A stretch of 64,000 nucleotides of DNA from JBKBYG01 sp046313435. GTDB taxonomy: Bacteria > Pseudomonadota > Alphaproteobacteria > Rickettsiales > Arcanibacteraceae. Position numbers and translations under genes: made by a program. The stretch lies in assembly GCA_046313435.1 (NCBI GenBank), contig JBKBYG010000007.1, positions 1 to 64,000 of the forward strand. The letters are read 5' to 3'. The notes beneath the pieces were generated by a model that did not search any database, was not told the origin of the DNA, and saw nothing but the letters and a program-made list of their open reading frames with translations. Of this stretch, positions 1-8,956 are shown piece after piece. Position 1 is the first letter of the stretch; every line of letters begins with the position of its first letter.

Positions 1-80
1 GGTGCAAAGAAAGAAGCTCACTAAATATTAGATTAGCGACACGTTATGACGCGCAAACTTCAAATTCAAGCTACTTATAC

Positions 81-176
81 TATTATTAATACTAGGAGAT
101 AGAAGGCAAAGGCGAGTGAATATATACAGTATATACTGAGCCTTGAAACCAGGCTCATGACGCCGTAATAAAATAA
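81..176 (+). repeat. Dispersed intergenic repeat, copy 1
   Basis: About 95 bases that recur in inverted orientation at 37991-38095. Shared blocks are TTAATACTAGGAG, AAGGC.AA.GCGAGTGA, a TATATACA.TAT core and GACG.CGTAATA. In this copy GAGCCT and AGGCTC (139-157) form a 6-bp stem with a 7-base loop. It lies in the noncoding DNA just 3' of the PHA synthase gene. Two diverged copies 38 kb apart suggest a small interspersed element family; the family name is unknown to me. Confidence 0.75.
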
Positions 177-193
177 ATGAGGAATGGTATTAA

Positions 194-1927
194 TCATCTC
201 ATTTTAACATAAGAGCCTGGGGCAGATTCAATTGCTTTAATTTTTAAAGCTTTAGGTTTTTGTAAAGCACCAGAATGTTTTTTGCTCCATTTAAGCCAAT
301 GTTCCCACCATGACCCTGGATTTTCTTTAGCCTTGTCTAGCCATTCTTCACTATTTTTTGGTAATTTATTATTTGTCCAATAACAATATTTTCCTGAATT
401 TGGATGATTTACTACTCCTGCAACATGCCCTGATGCAGTTAGTGTAAAAATTTTATCGCTGAATTTGTGAAGCACATTGTATGTAGAATGCCACGGAGCA
501 ATATGATCATCTTTAGTTGAAAGGAAATAACATGGAATTTTAATTTTACTAATATAAATATCTTCGCCTTTAAGCTTTAATCCTGCGTCTTGAGCCAATA
601 AATTTTTCTGATACATATTTCTTAAATAGAAACTATGCATTTTTGCAGGAAGCCTTGTCGTATCAGAGGTCCAATAAAGGAGGTCAAATGCATTAGGGTC
701 ACGCCCCAGTAAATAGTTATTTACAAAAAAATTCCAAACCATATCTTTAGATTTAAGCATATTAAAAGTTTGGCCAATATCAGCACAATAACCCTCTTCT
801 TCCATACGCTTTTCAATTTTACTTATATTTTCTTCATCCGTAAATAATTGCAGTTCTCCGGCCTGCTCAAAATCTATTAATGTCGTTAAGAAAGTTGCTG
901 ATGCAATTCTATTATCACCTATTGAAGCCATATATGCTAAAGTAGAAGCAAGTAAAGTCCCACCTAAACAATAGCCTATAGCATTAATTTCATTGCTTCC
1001 TGTAGCTTTTGAGATGAAATCAACTACATCAAGAATGCCTTGTTGCATATAGTCTTCAAAATCTTTATCTGCATGTGTTTTATCTGGATTAACCCATGAA
1101 ATAATATATACTGAAAAGCCTTGCTTAAGCAACCATCTGACGAAAGAGTTTTTCTCACTTAAATCTAGTATATAATATTTATTAATCCAGGCAGGAATTA
1201 TTAAAAGAGGACGTTCATAAGTTTTTTCACAAGTATTGTCAAATTTAATTAACTGGACTAGGTCGTTTTGATATATAATTTTACCTTTTGTAGTAGCTAT
1301 ATTTTCTCCTACACTAAATGCATTGTCATTAGCTGTAGTAATTTCTATTAATTTCTTACTACGCTCAATATCATTTGAAAGTTTCTTTAAACCTTTTACA
1401 AGATTTTCACCTTTGGTTTCAAATATTTCTCTTATTACTTCAGGGTTTGAAATAGCAAAATTAGATGGAGATAATGCGTCGATTAATTGTTTAGTAAAAA
1501 AATTTATTTTATATGCAGTTTTACTATCGATGTCTTCTATATTATGGACAAGATTTTGCATCCAATTTGAATTCATTAAGTAAATTTGTTTAAGAAAATC
1601 GAAGTAAATATTGTTATCCCATGCCTCATCCTTAAATCTATTATCTTTTCCGATCGTATTGTATAAAGGAAGTATATTATCTCCATTATGTCTTTTTTGG
1701 ACATTTTCTAATAAGCTCATATAATTTTGAAAATAATCATATTGTAATGCAACTAATTTTTGAGGATTAGCCATTAATTTACCAAAAGCATCTAAGACAA
1801 TTGTAGTTACATTAAAAGGATCAACGTCAATCTCTTTCTTACTTGCGAGTTTTACAAGTATTTCCTGATATAAATTAGTTATCTGAACTAAATTATTTGT
1901 TAATTCTTCAGAAATATTCTCTTTCAT
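194..1927 (-). CDS. phaC: Class I poly(3-hydroxyalkanoate) synthase
   Basis: Polymerises (R)-3-hydroxyacyl-CoA into carbon-storage polyester on the surface of cytoplasmic granules. The 577-residue protein has the usual class I length. The N-terminal synthase domain is followed by an alpha/beta-hydrolase core with the lipase-like box GYCLGG (catalytic Cys about 320), catalytic Asp about 474 in TKDDHIAPW and catalytic His about 501 in GHVAGVVNHP. The ATG is preceded by an AAGGGTT ribosome-binding site. No phaA, phaB or phasin gene is adjacent, so precursor supply must be encoded elsewhere. It is a stand-alone gene with a noncoding, repeat-containing 3' flank. Identification is firm from the intact active site. 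Confidence 0.96.
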   Translation of the reverse strand: MKENISEELTNNLVQITNLYQEILVKLASKKEIDVDPFNVTTIVLDAFGKLMANPQKLVALQYDYFQNYMSLLENVQKRHNGDNILPLYNTIGKDNRFKDEAWDNNIYFDFLKQIYLMNSNWMQNLVHNIEDIDSKTAYKINFFTKQLIDALSPSNFAISNPEVIREIFETKGENLVKGLKKLSNDIERSKKLIEITTANDNAFSVGENIATTKGKIIYQNDLVQLIKFDNTCEKTYERPLLIIPAWINKYYILDLSEKNSFVRWLLKQGFSVYIISWVNPDKTHADKDFEDYMQQGILDVVDFISKATGSNEINAIGYCLGGTLLASTLAYMASIGDNRIASATFLTTLIDFEQAGELQLFTDEENISKIEKRMEEEGYCADIGQTFNMLKSKDMVWNFFVNNYLLGRDPNAFDLLYWTSDTTRLPAKMHSFYLRNMYQKNLLAQDAGLKLKGEDIYISKIKIPCYFLSTKDDHIAPWHSTYNVLHKFSDKIFTLTASGHVAGVVNHPNSGKYCYWTNNKLPKNSEEWLDKAKENPGSWWEHWLKWSKKHSGALQKPKALKIKAIESAPGSYVKMR

Positions 1928-2124
1928 ATTAACCCTTTTAAATTTATATATTACTTAAGGTAAATATGTATTGTAAAAGTTAAATTCTGATTAATTAAAA
2001 GTATTTTTAATCTAACTTATTGAGTTAATATATTAATATTTTCTTTAATTTATTATTAAATTTTATTGACATTATTTAACTTTTCTGTAATAATAAATTT
2101 ATTAAATAAAAAAAAGAGGTTTCA

Positions 2125-2835
2125 ATATCCCATATTAAAAAATTTTTAGAAATATTTGTCCTCCTTGAAAATCAAGAATTTTCAAAGGCCAAAGATGCTT
2201 TAGAAACTTCTGAAGAATTCAAAAAAGAATTTTTAAATTTTATAGAAAAAAATGAAATAACGAATATTCTTCAAAATGAAAATGAGCATAATATTAAAGT
2301 TCTAAATTTTTTAATCGAAAACGGATTAGATATAAATCATAATTTTACAATAGAGTCTCCAGTTTACAAAGGCTCAGGATATGGTACGATATTAAAACAT
2401 GCTATATATCACAATAATGTTAGCGCTGTTCGTCTATTATTAAAAAATGATTTTAATAAAGTTATTATTGATGATAGTAACTACCATACTAAATATTTAA
2501 TTCAAGATGCAGTTTATGTAGGCAATCCTGAAATCATACAAACACTTATTTCTAATGGTGCTAATTTAAAAGTTTTAAATATGCATAATGATACTGTATA
2601 TCATTATACAGGTATTTACCAAAATTCTAACGATTTTGCTCCAGTAAAACTTCATAATGCAAGTTCTTTAGAAAGTTTCATTGTAAATATATTTTATAAT
2701 TATTTAGATGAAAAACAGAAGCTTGAATATGGACATTCTTATTTAGAATTTACTGATGGTACAGGCATTACCCACCATTATAATTTACTTACTGGAGAAG
2801 AAAGCTTAATATCAAGTCAAGATACTACGATATAA
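2125..2835 (+). pseudogene. Ankyrin-type ORF lacking a canonical start codon
   Basis: The frame is open from 2110 to the stop at 2835, about 236 codons. The first ATG is only at 2581. A good ribosome-binding site (AGAGG, 2115-2118 region) sits five bases before ATA TCC CAT at 2125, exactly where an ATG would be expected. The translation carries ankyrin-like units: VLNFLIENGLDIN at 2310-2340, AVRLLLKNDFNK at 2427-2460, and GNPEIIQTLISNGANLKVLN at 2521-2580. Either the start was mutated from ATG to ATA and the gene is newly silenced, or an unusual ATA start is used. An 84-residue C-terminal product from 2581 is also possible. The uninterrupted frame argues that inactivation, if real, is recent. 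Confidence 0.6.
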
Positions 2836-2839
2836 TATT

Positions 2840-3520
2840 TCACTTTCTTATAAACTGGAAAAAATAAGGTTGAAGGTTTAATGCTTCAGCCTTTTCTTGA
2901 TAACGAGTTTTTACCCAACCCTCAGGTGGTAATTTATAATCTGTAACAAAAGGTGTAAATTCCTGATGCGAATTTAAAGTTTTTTCCATTTCACCTGCAT
3001 ATTCTTTGTGATCAGTAGCAACAATTAATTTTCCACCTTTAACAATTTTGGTTGCAAGCAAATTAAGTGTTAAATCTGAAATAATTCTTCTTTTATGATG
3101 CTTTAATTTGGGCCAAGGATCAGGAAATAAAATATATACTCTTTGCAATATATTATCTGGAAGTTCGCCAAGTAGTAGTCTGGCATCATTTTGCCAAATT
3201 CTAATATTACTGATATTTCTTTCAACTATATGATTAAGTAAATTAGCTACCCCATTTAAAAATGGCTCACATCCAATAAAACCAATATCTTTATTTTGTT
3301 CTGCAAGTGTTGCAATATGCTCTCCACTCCCAAAACCTATTTCAAACCAAATTTCTTTTGGCTGAAAGTTAAAAAGCTTTGCTGGATTTATGCCTTGAGG
3401 ATTTTTAATAGTAAATTTATGTAATTCATTTTTTAAAAATGCTTTTTGAGTATCACTAAGAGTTCTTCCAACTCTCCTTGAAAATGAGAAAATTAATCTA
3501 TCTTTTTGTACTTCATTCAT
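2840..3520 (-). CDS. trmB: tRNA (guanine-N7-)-methyltransferase
   Basis: Methylates G46 in the variable loop of tRNA using S-adenosylmethionine. The 226-residue protein has the SAM-binding stretch EIGFGSGEHIATLA around residues 57-70 and the family hallmark FPDPWPKLKHHKRR around 131-144, which binds tRNA. Length is normal. Its start overlaps the end of the mrpC-like gene by eight bases, so it is probably the last cistron of the Mrp-type operon. The ankyrin ORF ends convergently five bases away, leaving no room for a separate terminator. Confidence 0.96.
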   Translation of the reverse strand: MNEVQKDRLIFSFSRRVGRTLSDTQKAFLKNELHKFTIKNPQGINPAKLFNFQPKEIWFEIGFGSGEHIATLAEQNKDIGFIGCEPFLNGVANLLNHIVERNISNIRIWQNDARLLLGELPDNILQRVYILFPDPWPKLKHHKRRIISDLTLNLLATKIVKGGKLIVATDHKEYAGEMEKTLNSHQEFTPFVTDYKLPPEGWVKTRYQEKAEALNLQPYFFQFIRK

Positions 3521-3878
3521 TATTATTTTCTTCTAAGTCTTTTATTAAAATTGCACTTTCTTCAATAGTTCCATAAGCTTCTTTTATTTTGACTATAATA
3601 GCAAGCCCAACTGAAAGAGTTGCAACGCCTACCACAATCGCTGTGAGCATAAGTACATGCGGCAATGGATTAGAATATATAGTAGGGCATGAATTAAAAT
3701 CTAGACATTTCAAAATTGGAATAGCTCCATTTCTAATTTTTCCCATGCTAATATAAAAAAGTAATATAGAGGTTTGAAATATAGTCATCCCTATCATCTT
3801 TTTTATTAAATTGCCTTTAGCAATTATAATATATAACCCGGCAAGCATTATTATTAGGGCGCAAATATAGTTAAACAT
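3513..3878 (-). CDS. mrpC: Mrp-type Na+/H+ antiporter subunit C (NuoK-like)
   Basis: A small membrane subunit of the multisubunit monovalent cation/proton antiporter, homologous to NuoK of complex I. The 121 residues hold three hydrophobic helices and the family phrase PHVLMLTAIVVGVATLSVGLAIIVKI near residues 73-99. It follows the MrpB-like gene after 26 bases and overlaps trmB. It should work in the inner membrane with the other subunits here and probably with the large subunits at 55-58 kb. Confidence 0.88.
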   Translation of the reverse strand: MFNYICALIIMLAGLYIIIAKGNLIKKMIGMTIFQTSILLFYISMGKIRNGAIPILKCLDFNSCPTIYSNPLPHVLMLTAIVVGVATLSVGLAIIVKIKEAYGTIEESAILIKDLEENNNE

Positions 3879-3904
3879 ACAATTATTTACAAATAAAATT
3901 ATAA

Positions 3905-4327
3905 TTAAACATTGGTTTTACGCATAATAAACGAAAAAAATATAATCATTATTACAGAAAATACTGTGATGCCTACTCCTAGTTCTATCACCATTATACC
4001 AATTTTTTGTCCAAGTAATTTATTAGAATTAAGATAAGAATAATCGAGAAAATTACCTCCATATAAAACGGGTATTATTCCAACGAATACGTATGTTAAC
4101 ACTCCTATAGAAGCAGTAATTTTCAAAAATCTCATTGATAAAACTTTAAGTGTGTAATTAATATTAAAAATAATAGTATGAAGAATAAATGCTGAAGCTA
4201 AAATTGCGCCTGCCTGAAACCCTCCTCCTGGAGAAGATTCTCCATGAAACTGGATATAGAAGGCATAAATTATAATAAAAGGAGTAATAATTTTGGCAGT
4301 TACTTTAAGCACAATATCGTTGTTCAT
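3905..4327 (-). CDS. mrpB: Mrp-type Na+/H+ antiporter subunit B (MnhB domain)
   Basis: Four predicted membrane helices in 140 residues, with the MnhB signature FHGESSPGGGFQAGA near residues 28-42. It is part of the multisubunit antiporter that exchanges Na+ or K+ for protons. The start codon overlaps the stop of the upstream MbhD/MbhE-like gene by four bases (ATGA arrangement), which suggests translational coupling. Length is typical. Confidence 0.92.
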   Translation of the reverse strand: MNNDIVLKVTAKIITPFIIIYAFYIQFHGESSPGGGFQAGAILASAFILHTIIFNINYTLKVLSMRFLKITASIGVLTYVFVGIIPVLYGGNFLDYSYLNSNKLLGQKIGIMVIELGVGITVFSVIMIIFFSFIMRKTNV

Positions 4328-4902
4328 TTCTTTTTTTCTTTATTATTAGTAAGCATAATGATTACAGCAAGAGCTGCTGTTAAAATCACAGAAGTCTCTC
4401 CTAAAGTGTCATAACCCCTATAGCTTGCAAGTATTGATGCTGCAATAGCATTTATCCCAATTTCATGACCTGATTTTTGAATGTAATGAGGCGTAACATG
4501 AGTATGAATAGGGTTATTTATGTTTCCATATTCTGGTATATCATACAAAGCATATATTAAAGCTATACCAATAGAAAAAACTACTATAAATCCCTTTAAA
4601 GAAAATTTTGCATAATATTCAGTTTTTTTAGTGTAAGTTAAAGCTATAAGTAATATTATAGTACTAATACAGGCACCGACAGCTGCTTCTGTAATTGCTA
4701 CATCAGGTGCATCAAGCATCAAATAAATTAATGCCATAAGAAGACTAAAAACTGATAATAAAATTGTTGATATAAGAAGGTCTTTACTAAAAATTATAGC
4801 AGCAACACAAATTAATACCAAAACTAATAAGCTATTTTGTAATATACTATTTAGATACTCAGGTAAAATTGTTGGCCAATTTAAAAAATTATTCATTATC
4901 AC
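4324..4902 (-). CDS. Mrp/Mbh antiporter subunit, MrpA C-terminal (MbhD-MbhE/DUF4040) type
   Basis: The 192-residue membrane protein matches the two small domains that in Bacillus are fused to the C-terminus of MrpA and in archaeal Mbh complexes are separate subunits D and E. The DUF4040 part has LLMALIYLMLDAPDVAITEAAVGA near residues 58-81. The MbhE part ends in YRGYDTLGETSVILTAA near 161-177. Start is GTG at 4902 or, more likely, ATG at 4896; either way it overlaps mrpG. The large NuoL-like portion of MrpA is missing here, so this is a split form. Confidence 0.85.
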   Translation of the reverse strand: MIMNNFLNWPTILPEYLNSILQNSLLVLVLICVAAIIFSKDLLISTILLSVFSLLMALIYLMLDAPDVAITEAAVGACISTIILLIALTYTKKTEYYAKFSLKGFIVVFSIGIALIYALYDIPEYGNINNPIHTHVTPHYIQKSGHEIGINAIAASILASYRGYDTLGETSVILTAALAVIIMLTNNKEKKK

Positions 4903-5200
4903 TTTTGTTTTTCAAATTAAAAATATATGCAGATTTTGCAAGAGCATGACAAGCAGTTGGACTAGTAATAAATAAAAAGATTATTAACAAAAAAATTTTA
5001 AAACTAAATTGATTAAATCCATTATGGATAATTATTCCTAATAAGATCATTGGAACACCACATGAATCTCCTATGCCAGCTGCATGTAATCTTGAATAAA
5101 AATCTGGTAATCTCAAACAACCTACTGCACTTGTTATAATGAAAAATCCGCCTAAAACTAAAAAAAACCAACTGATTAATAATATTATATATTCAAGCAT
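4889..5200 (-). CDS. mrpG: Mrp-type Na+/H+ antiporter subunit G
   Basis: A 103-residue protein with three hydrophobic helices and the MnhG/PhaG signature LRLPDFYSRLHAAGIGDSCG near residues 29-48. It is a small accessory subunit of the cation/proton antiporter in the inner membrane. It starts one base after mrpF ends and overlaps the next gene, so the set is a tight operon. Confidence 0.92.
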   Translation of the reverse strand: MLEYIILLISWFFLVLGGFFIITSAVGCLRLPDFYSRLHAAGIGDSCGVPMILLGIIIHNGFNQFSFKIFLLIIFLFITSPTACHALAKSAYIFNLKNKSDNE

Positions 5201-5201
5201 A

Positions 5202-5528
5202 TTAAAAAGATCTGTGTTTAAAATATTTTAAAAAAGCAATTGTTGCTATAAAATTAATAAGCGTATAAATGAGAGCAATATCAATAAAACTATTATTTCC
5301 ATCAAAATTAGCAAGTAATACTACAAAGCAAATTGTATAGTTTGTAAAACAATTTACTGCCATTATCCTGTCGAATATAGAGGGTCCTTTTATAACAGCT
5401 ATCAGCATCAATATCATACTTATTATGATAGTTGAAAAAATTACTATAATCATAATTAATTTTCCCTGTATAAAATAATGTATACTCACTATACATATTA
5501 TAGTAATTAATATAAAGATGATTTTCAC
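5202..5528 (-). CDS. mrpF: Mrp-type Na+/H+ antiporter subunit F
   Basis: First gene of the minus-strand Mrp-type operon. The 108 residues form about three helices, with the MnhF/PhaF motif KGPSIFDRIMAVNCFTNYT near residues 47-65. The start appears to be GTG. Only 21 bases separate it from the divergent holB start, so its promoter must lie in or near holB sequence. The order F-G-(A C-term)-B-C differs from the Bacillus ABCDEFG order. No MrpE-like gene is seen. Confidence 0.88.
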   Translation of the reverse strand: MKIIFILITIICIVSIHYFIQGKLIMIIVIFSTIIISMILMLIAVIKGPSIFDRIMAVNCFTNYTICFVVLLANFDGNNSFIDIALIYTLINFIATIAFLKYFKHRSF

Positions 5529-5549
5529 TTTAGTATCAAGGATAATTTA

Positions 5550-6584
5550 ATGAAAAAAAGGATAATTAATTTTAATTATGCTTCCCCTAAAGAAAATCAT
5601 TTTCTACTGGGACATGAATCTGCAAAAAATGAAATATTAGAAAGTTTTAAAAACAATAGTGCTGCACATGCTTGGCTTATAACTGGCAGTCAAGGCATTG
5701 GAAAAGCTAGCCTTGTATACGATGCACTAAAGAAAATCTTTATACAAAATATACATGATTCTTATAAAAAAAATTCTATCCTCTCACAGATTATTTCTGG
5801 TTCCTATGGAAATTTAATGGTCATTGAAAAGAAAGATGAAAATAAGGATATAAGCATTGAAGAAATTAGAAAAATTAAAGATTTCCTTTATCTGTCTGCA
5901 AGTGACTCTCCTTATAAAATAGTTGTTATTGATGCGGTAGATTATTTAAATAATAATTCAAGTAACGCTTTGCTTAAAATTTTGGAAGAACCTCCAAGTA
6001 ATTCATATATATTTTTGATTAATCACGCCGAAGCTAAAATCCATAAGACTATTAAATCTCGTTGCAGAATAATTAGACTGCAGTCATTAACCCACGAACT
6101 AGCTCAACAAATTATAAAAAACCTTGATAATCAAATAGATGATTCATCTATAGATAAGCTTTTATATTTGACCGATAACTCACCCGGTCAATCTCTTGAA
6201 TTATGGAAAAATAATGCATTAGATCTATATGAGGATTTAACTGAAATACTAGATATTCGCGAAAAATTAAATATTAATCTAATGCAAAAATTTTCTGATA
6301 AAATACATAAACTACCTAAAGATATAGGCTGGCAAATATTTTCATCATTAATAAATCATTTTTTACAAAAATTACTAAAATTTGCTTCAAGCGTTTCTTA
6401 TAAAGAAATTGCAAAAGATGAAGGAGTGATAATTGAAAACATCTCTAATAAATTAAATATTGATCAATGGCTAATTATATGGGATAAACAACAGGAATTA
6501 TTAAAAGAAACAATAAAATCTAACCTTGATGCAAAGCAAGTAATTTTAATTATAGTGAATTTAATTAGAGAAAATAGATTTTAA
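5550..6584 (+). CDS. holB: DNA polymerase III delta' subunit
   Basis: Clamp-loader subunit that helps load the beta clamp at replication forks. The 344-residue protein has an AAA+ fold: a P-loop-like ITGSQGIGKASL near residues 44-55, then NSSNALLKILEEPPSNSYIFL near 134-154, and the SRC motif in KSRCRIIRL near 168-176. The ribosome-binding site is AAGGATAA. It starts a holB-metG-tatD series, a common grouping in alphaproteobacteria. Similarity to HolB over the whole length makes the call secure. Confidence 0.9.
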   Translation: MKKRIINFNYASPKENHFLLGHESAKNEILESFKNNSAAHAWLITGSQGIGKASLVYDALKKIFIQNIHDSYKKNSILSQIISGSYGNLMVIEKKDENKDISIEEIRKIKDFLYLSASDSPYKIVVIDAVDYLNNNSSNALLKILEEPPSNSYIFLINHAEAKIHKTIKSRCRIIRLQSLTHELAQQIIKNLDNQIDDSSIDKLLYLTDNSPGQSLELWKNNALDLYEDLTEILDIREKLNINLMQKFSDKIHKLPKDIGWQIFSSLINHFLQKLLKFASSVSYKEIAKDEGVIIENISNKLNIDQWLIIWDKQQELLKETIKSNLDAKQVILIIVNLIRENRF

Positions 6585-6596
6585 AAGGATAAGATA

Positions 6597-8144
6597 ATGC
6601 CAAATCAACCGAAAAATAATTTTTATGTAACTTCTCCTATATATTATGTGAATGATATACCTCATATTGGGCATGCATATACTAGCGTTGCCTGCGATGT
6701 AATAGCTAGATTTAAAAGATTATGTGATTATGAAGTAAAATTTCTTACAGGCACTGACGAACATGGTCAAAAAGTAGAAAAAGCTGCTAATGCTAGATCA
6801 CTTACACCGCAAGCATTTACAGATGAATTATCTGAGCACTTCAAGTCTCTTACAAAGTTATTAAATTTAAGCAACGATGATTTTATTCGTACTACTGAAG
6901 AACGACACAAACAAGCAGCTCAAAGCCTTTGGAATAAATTGCTTGCTAATGGCCAAATTTATCTTGGAAGCTATGCTGGTTGGTATTCAGTAAGAGATGA
7001 AGCTTTTTACAACGAAAATGAATTAGTAAATGGAATTGCCCCAACTGGCGCTCCGGTTGAATGGGTTGAAGAATCAAGTTACTTTTTTAAACTTTCTGAC
7101 TGGGGTGATAAATTACTTGAATTTTATGAAAAAAATCCTAGTTTTATAAAGCCTGATTACAGAAAAAATGAAGTAATAAACTTTGTTAAATCAGGGCTTA
7201 AAGATCTCTCAATTTCTCGGACTAGCTTTAAATGGGGTATTCCTATTGAACAAAATGAAGATCACATAATGTATGTATGGTTAGATGCTTTAACTAACTA
7301 TATTTCAGCTATTGATTATCCTAATACTGAGAGTGAAAATTTTAAAAAATTCTGGCCAGCAGATTTTCATATTGTAGGAAAAGATATATTGAGATTTCAT
7401 GCAATATATTGGCCTGCGTTTTTAATGGCTGCAGATCTTACTCCTCCTAAGGTAGTTTTTGCGCATGGTTGGTGGACTAATGAAGGCCAAAAAATTTCTA
7501 AATCACTTGGAAATACTATTGATCCCGTGAAACTAATTGAAGAATTTGGTTTAGATCAAGTTAGATATTTCTTAATGAGAGAAATCCCTTTTGGCAATGA
7601 CGGAAATTATTCTAGAAATTCTATGATCAATAGAATCAATAGTGAACTTTCGAATAATATTGGCAATCTTGCTCAGCGCACATTAAGCATGATATTTAAA
7701 AATTGCGAAGGGAAAATACCAGAATTAAATGTTTCTATAAGCGATCTTTACAATGATATAGATCTCCTAAAAGAATTAAAGTCGAAAATCGAGAAATATA
7801 GTAATTACATGGAAAAGCTTGATTTCAGCTTAGCTCTAGAAGTTATTATGAGTATTGCTACAGAAGCAAATATCTTCATTGACCAACAAGCACCATGGAC
7901 TCTTGCTAAAACTGATAAAGATTCTATGAGTAAAGTATTATATATTTTGGCAGAAACTATTAGAAATATTGCTATTTGTCTTCAACCATTTATGCCAAAT
8001 GCTGCAGATAAAATGCTTGATCAATTATTAATAGAGAAAAATGAACGTAGTTTTGAACATTTAACTTCAAAATATGCACTTAAACACGGTAGCATTATTG
8101 AAGCACCAAAAGCTATTTTTCCAAGGTTTGAAAATGCTAGTTGA
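6597..8144 (+). CDS. metG: Methionyl-tRNA synthetase
   Basis: Class I synthetase that charges tRNA-Met. The HIGH motif is in IPHIGHAYTS near residues 20-29 and the KMSKS-equivalent is KISKSLGN near 299-306. At 515 residues it is the short form without the C-terminal EMAP-like tRNA-binding domain. The connective-peptide segment (YAGWYSVRDEAFYNENEL) lacks zinc-ligand cysteines, pointing to the zinc-free MetG2 type. It starts 12 bases after holB with an AAGGATAAGATAATG start region and overlaps tatD by 11 bases. Confidence 0.97.
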   Translation: MPNQPKNNFYVTSPIYYVNDIPHIGHAYTSVACDVIARFKRLCDYEVKFLTGTDEHGQKVEKAANARSLTPQAFTDELSEHFKSLTKLLNLSNDDFIRTTEERHKQAAQSLWNKLLANGQIYLGSYAGWYSVRDEAFYNENELVNGIAPTGAPVEWVEESSYFFKLSDWGDKLLEFYEKNPSFIKPDYRKNEVINFVKSGLKDLSISRTSFKWGIPIEQNEDHIMYVWLDALTNYISAIDYPNTESENFKKFWPADFHIVGKDILRFHAIYWPAFLMAADLTPPKVVFAHGWWTNEGQKISKSLGNTIDPVKLIEEFGLDQVRYFLMREIPFGNDGNYSRNSMINRINSELSNNIGNLAQRTLSMIFKNCEGKIPELNVSISDLYNDIDLLKELKSKIEKYSNYMEKLDFSLALEVIMSIATEANIFIDQQAPWTLAKTDKDSMSKVLYILAETIRNIAICLQPFMPNAADKMLDQLLIEKNERSFEHLTSKYALKHGSIIEAPKAIFPRFENAS

Positions 8145-8922
8145 TTCGCATTGCCACTTAAATTTTCCAGAATTTAAAAAAGATTTTGCTAGTATACTTA
8201 AAAACGCAGAAGAAGCTGATATCAGAATTATGCAGAATATTTGTACCAAAATTAGCGAATTTAATGAGATACTTACAACATCTAATCAATATTCTAATAT
8301 ATATTGTTCTGTTGGTATCCATCCACATGAAGTAGAAAATGAGCCAATAATTTCTGCAGCAGAAATTATCAAATATACTAAAAATGATAAGGTAATAGGT
8401 ATAGGAGAAACTGGACTTGATTTCTATTATGAAAATAGCAAGAAAGAATTACAAATTGAGTCATTTACTAACCATATAAATGCAGCACGTGAAACTGGCC
8501 TGCCACTAATTATTCATACTAGATCTGCTGAAGAAGAAACTCTAAGAATACTTACAGAAGAATTGAAAAAGGGCAAATTTTCAGCTGTTATTCATTGTTT
8601 TACTGGTACTGAAGAATTTGCTAAAGAGATGTTAGAATTAGGATTTTACATATCTATTTCAGGCATAGTAACTTTTAAAAATGCAATTGATTTGCAAAAT
8701 ACTGTTGCTAAACTCCCTCTTGATAGAATCTTAATAGAAACAGACGCGCCTTACCTTGCGCCAATACCATACAGGGGCAAATGTAATGAGCCTTCGTACC
8801 TAAAATCTACTGCAGAATTTATAGCTAATTTAAAAATGATTTCACTTGAAGAATTAGCTAAGAAAACTACAGAGAATTTTTTGAGATTATTTAATAAGGT
8901 TGGAAGGGAATCTATAAAATAG
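8134..8922 (+). CDS. tatD: TatD family metal-dependent deoxyribonuclease
   Basis: Amidohydrolase-fold 3'-5' exonuclease-type hydrolase with a role in DNA repair. The start chosen is ATG 8134, which places the canonical metal-binding DSHCHLN at residues 4-10; a longer frame from 8074 adds 20 residues inside metG and is unlikely. Further family motifs are GETGLDFYY, IIHTRSAEEET, IHCFTGT and ETDAPYLAPIPYRGKCNEP. Length is 262 residues, as usual. Its last 70 bases are duplicated at 10473-10543. Confidence 0.95.
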   Translation: MLVDSHCHLNFPEFKKDFASILKNAEEADIRIMQNICTKISEFNEILTTSNQYSNIYCSVGIHPHEVENEPIISAAEIIKYTKNDKVIGIGETGLDFYYENSKKELQIESFTNHINAARETGLPLIIHTRSAEEETLRILTEELKKGKFSAVIHCFTGTEEFAKEMLELGFYISISGIVTFKNAIDLQNTVAKLPLDRILIETDAPYLAPIPYRGKCNEPSYLKSTAEFIANLKMISLEELAKKTTENFLRLFNKVGRESIK

Positions 8923-8924
8923 CT

Positions 8925-8956
8925 AAAGGCTAGATATAACCTAGCCTTTAATATTT
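8925..8956 (+). terminator. Rho-independent-type terminator after tatD
   Basis: Perfect 9-bp stem AAAGGCTAG / CTAGCCTTT (8925-8933 with 8941-8949), a 7-base loop, then ATATTTAT. It begins three bases after the tatD stop. It probably ends the holB-metG-tatD transcript and may also serve the opposing pseudogene. Confidence 0.8.

Noticed and set aside
8074..8133. Longer tatD start at 8074
   Set aside because: It adds 20 residues that overlap metG and displaces the metal-binding motif from its usual place at the N-terminus.
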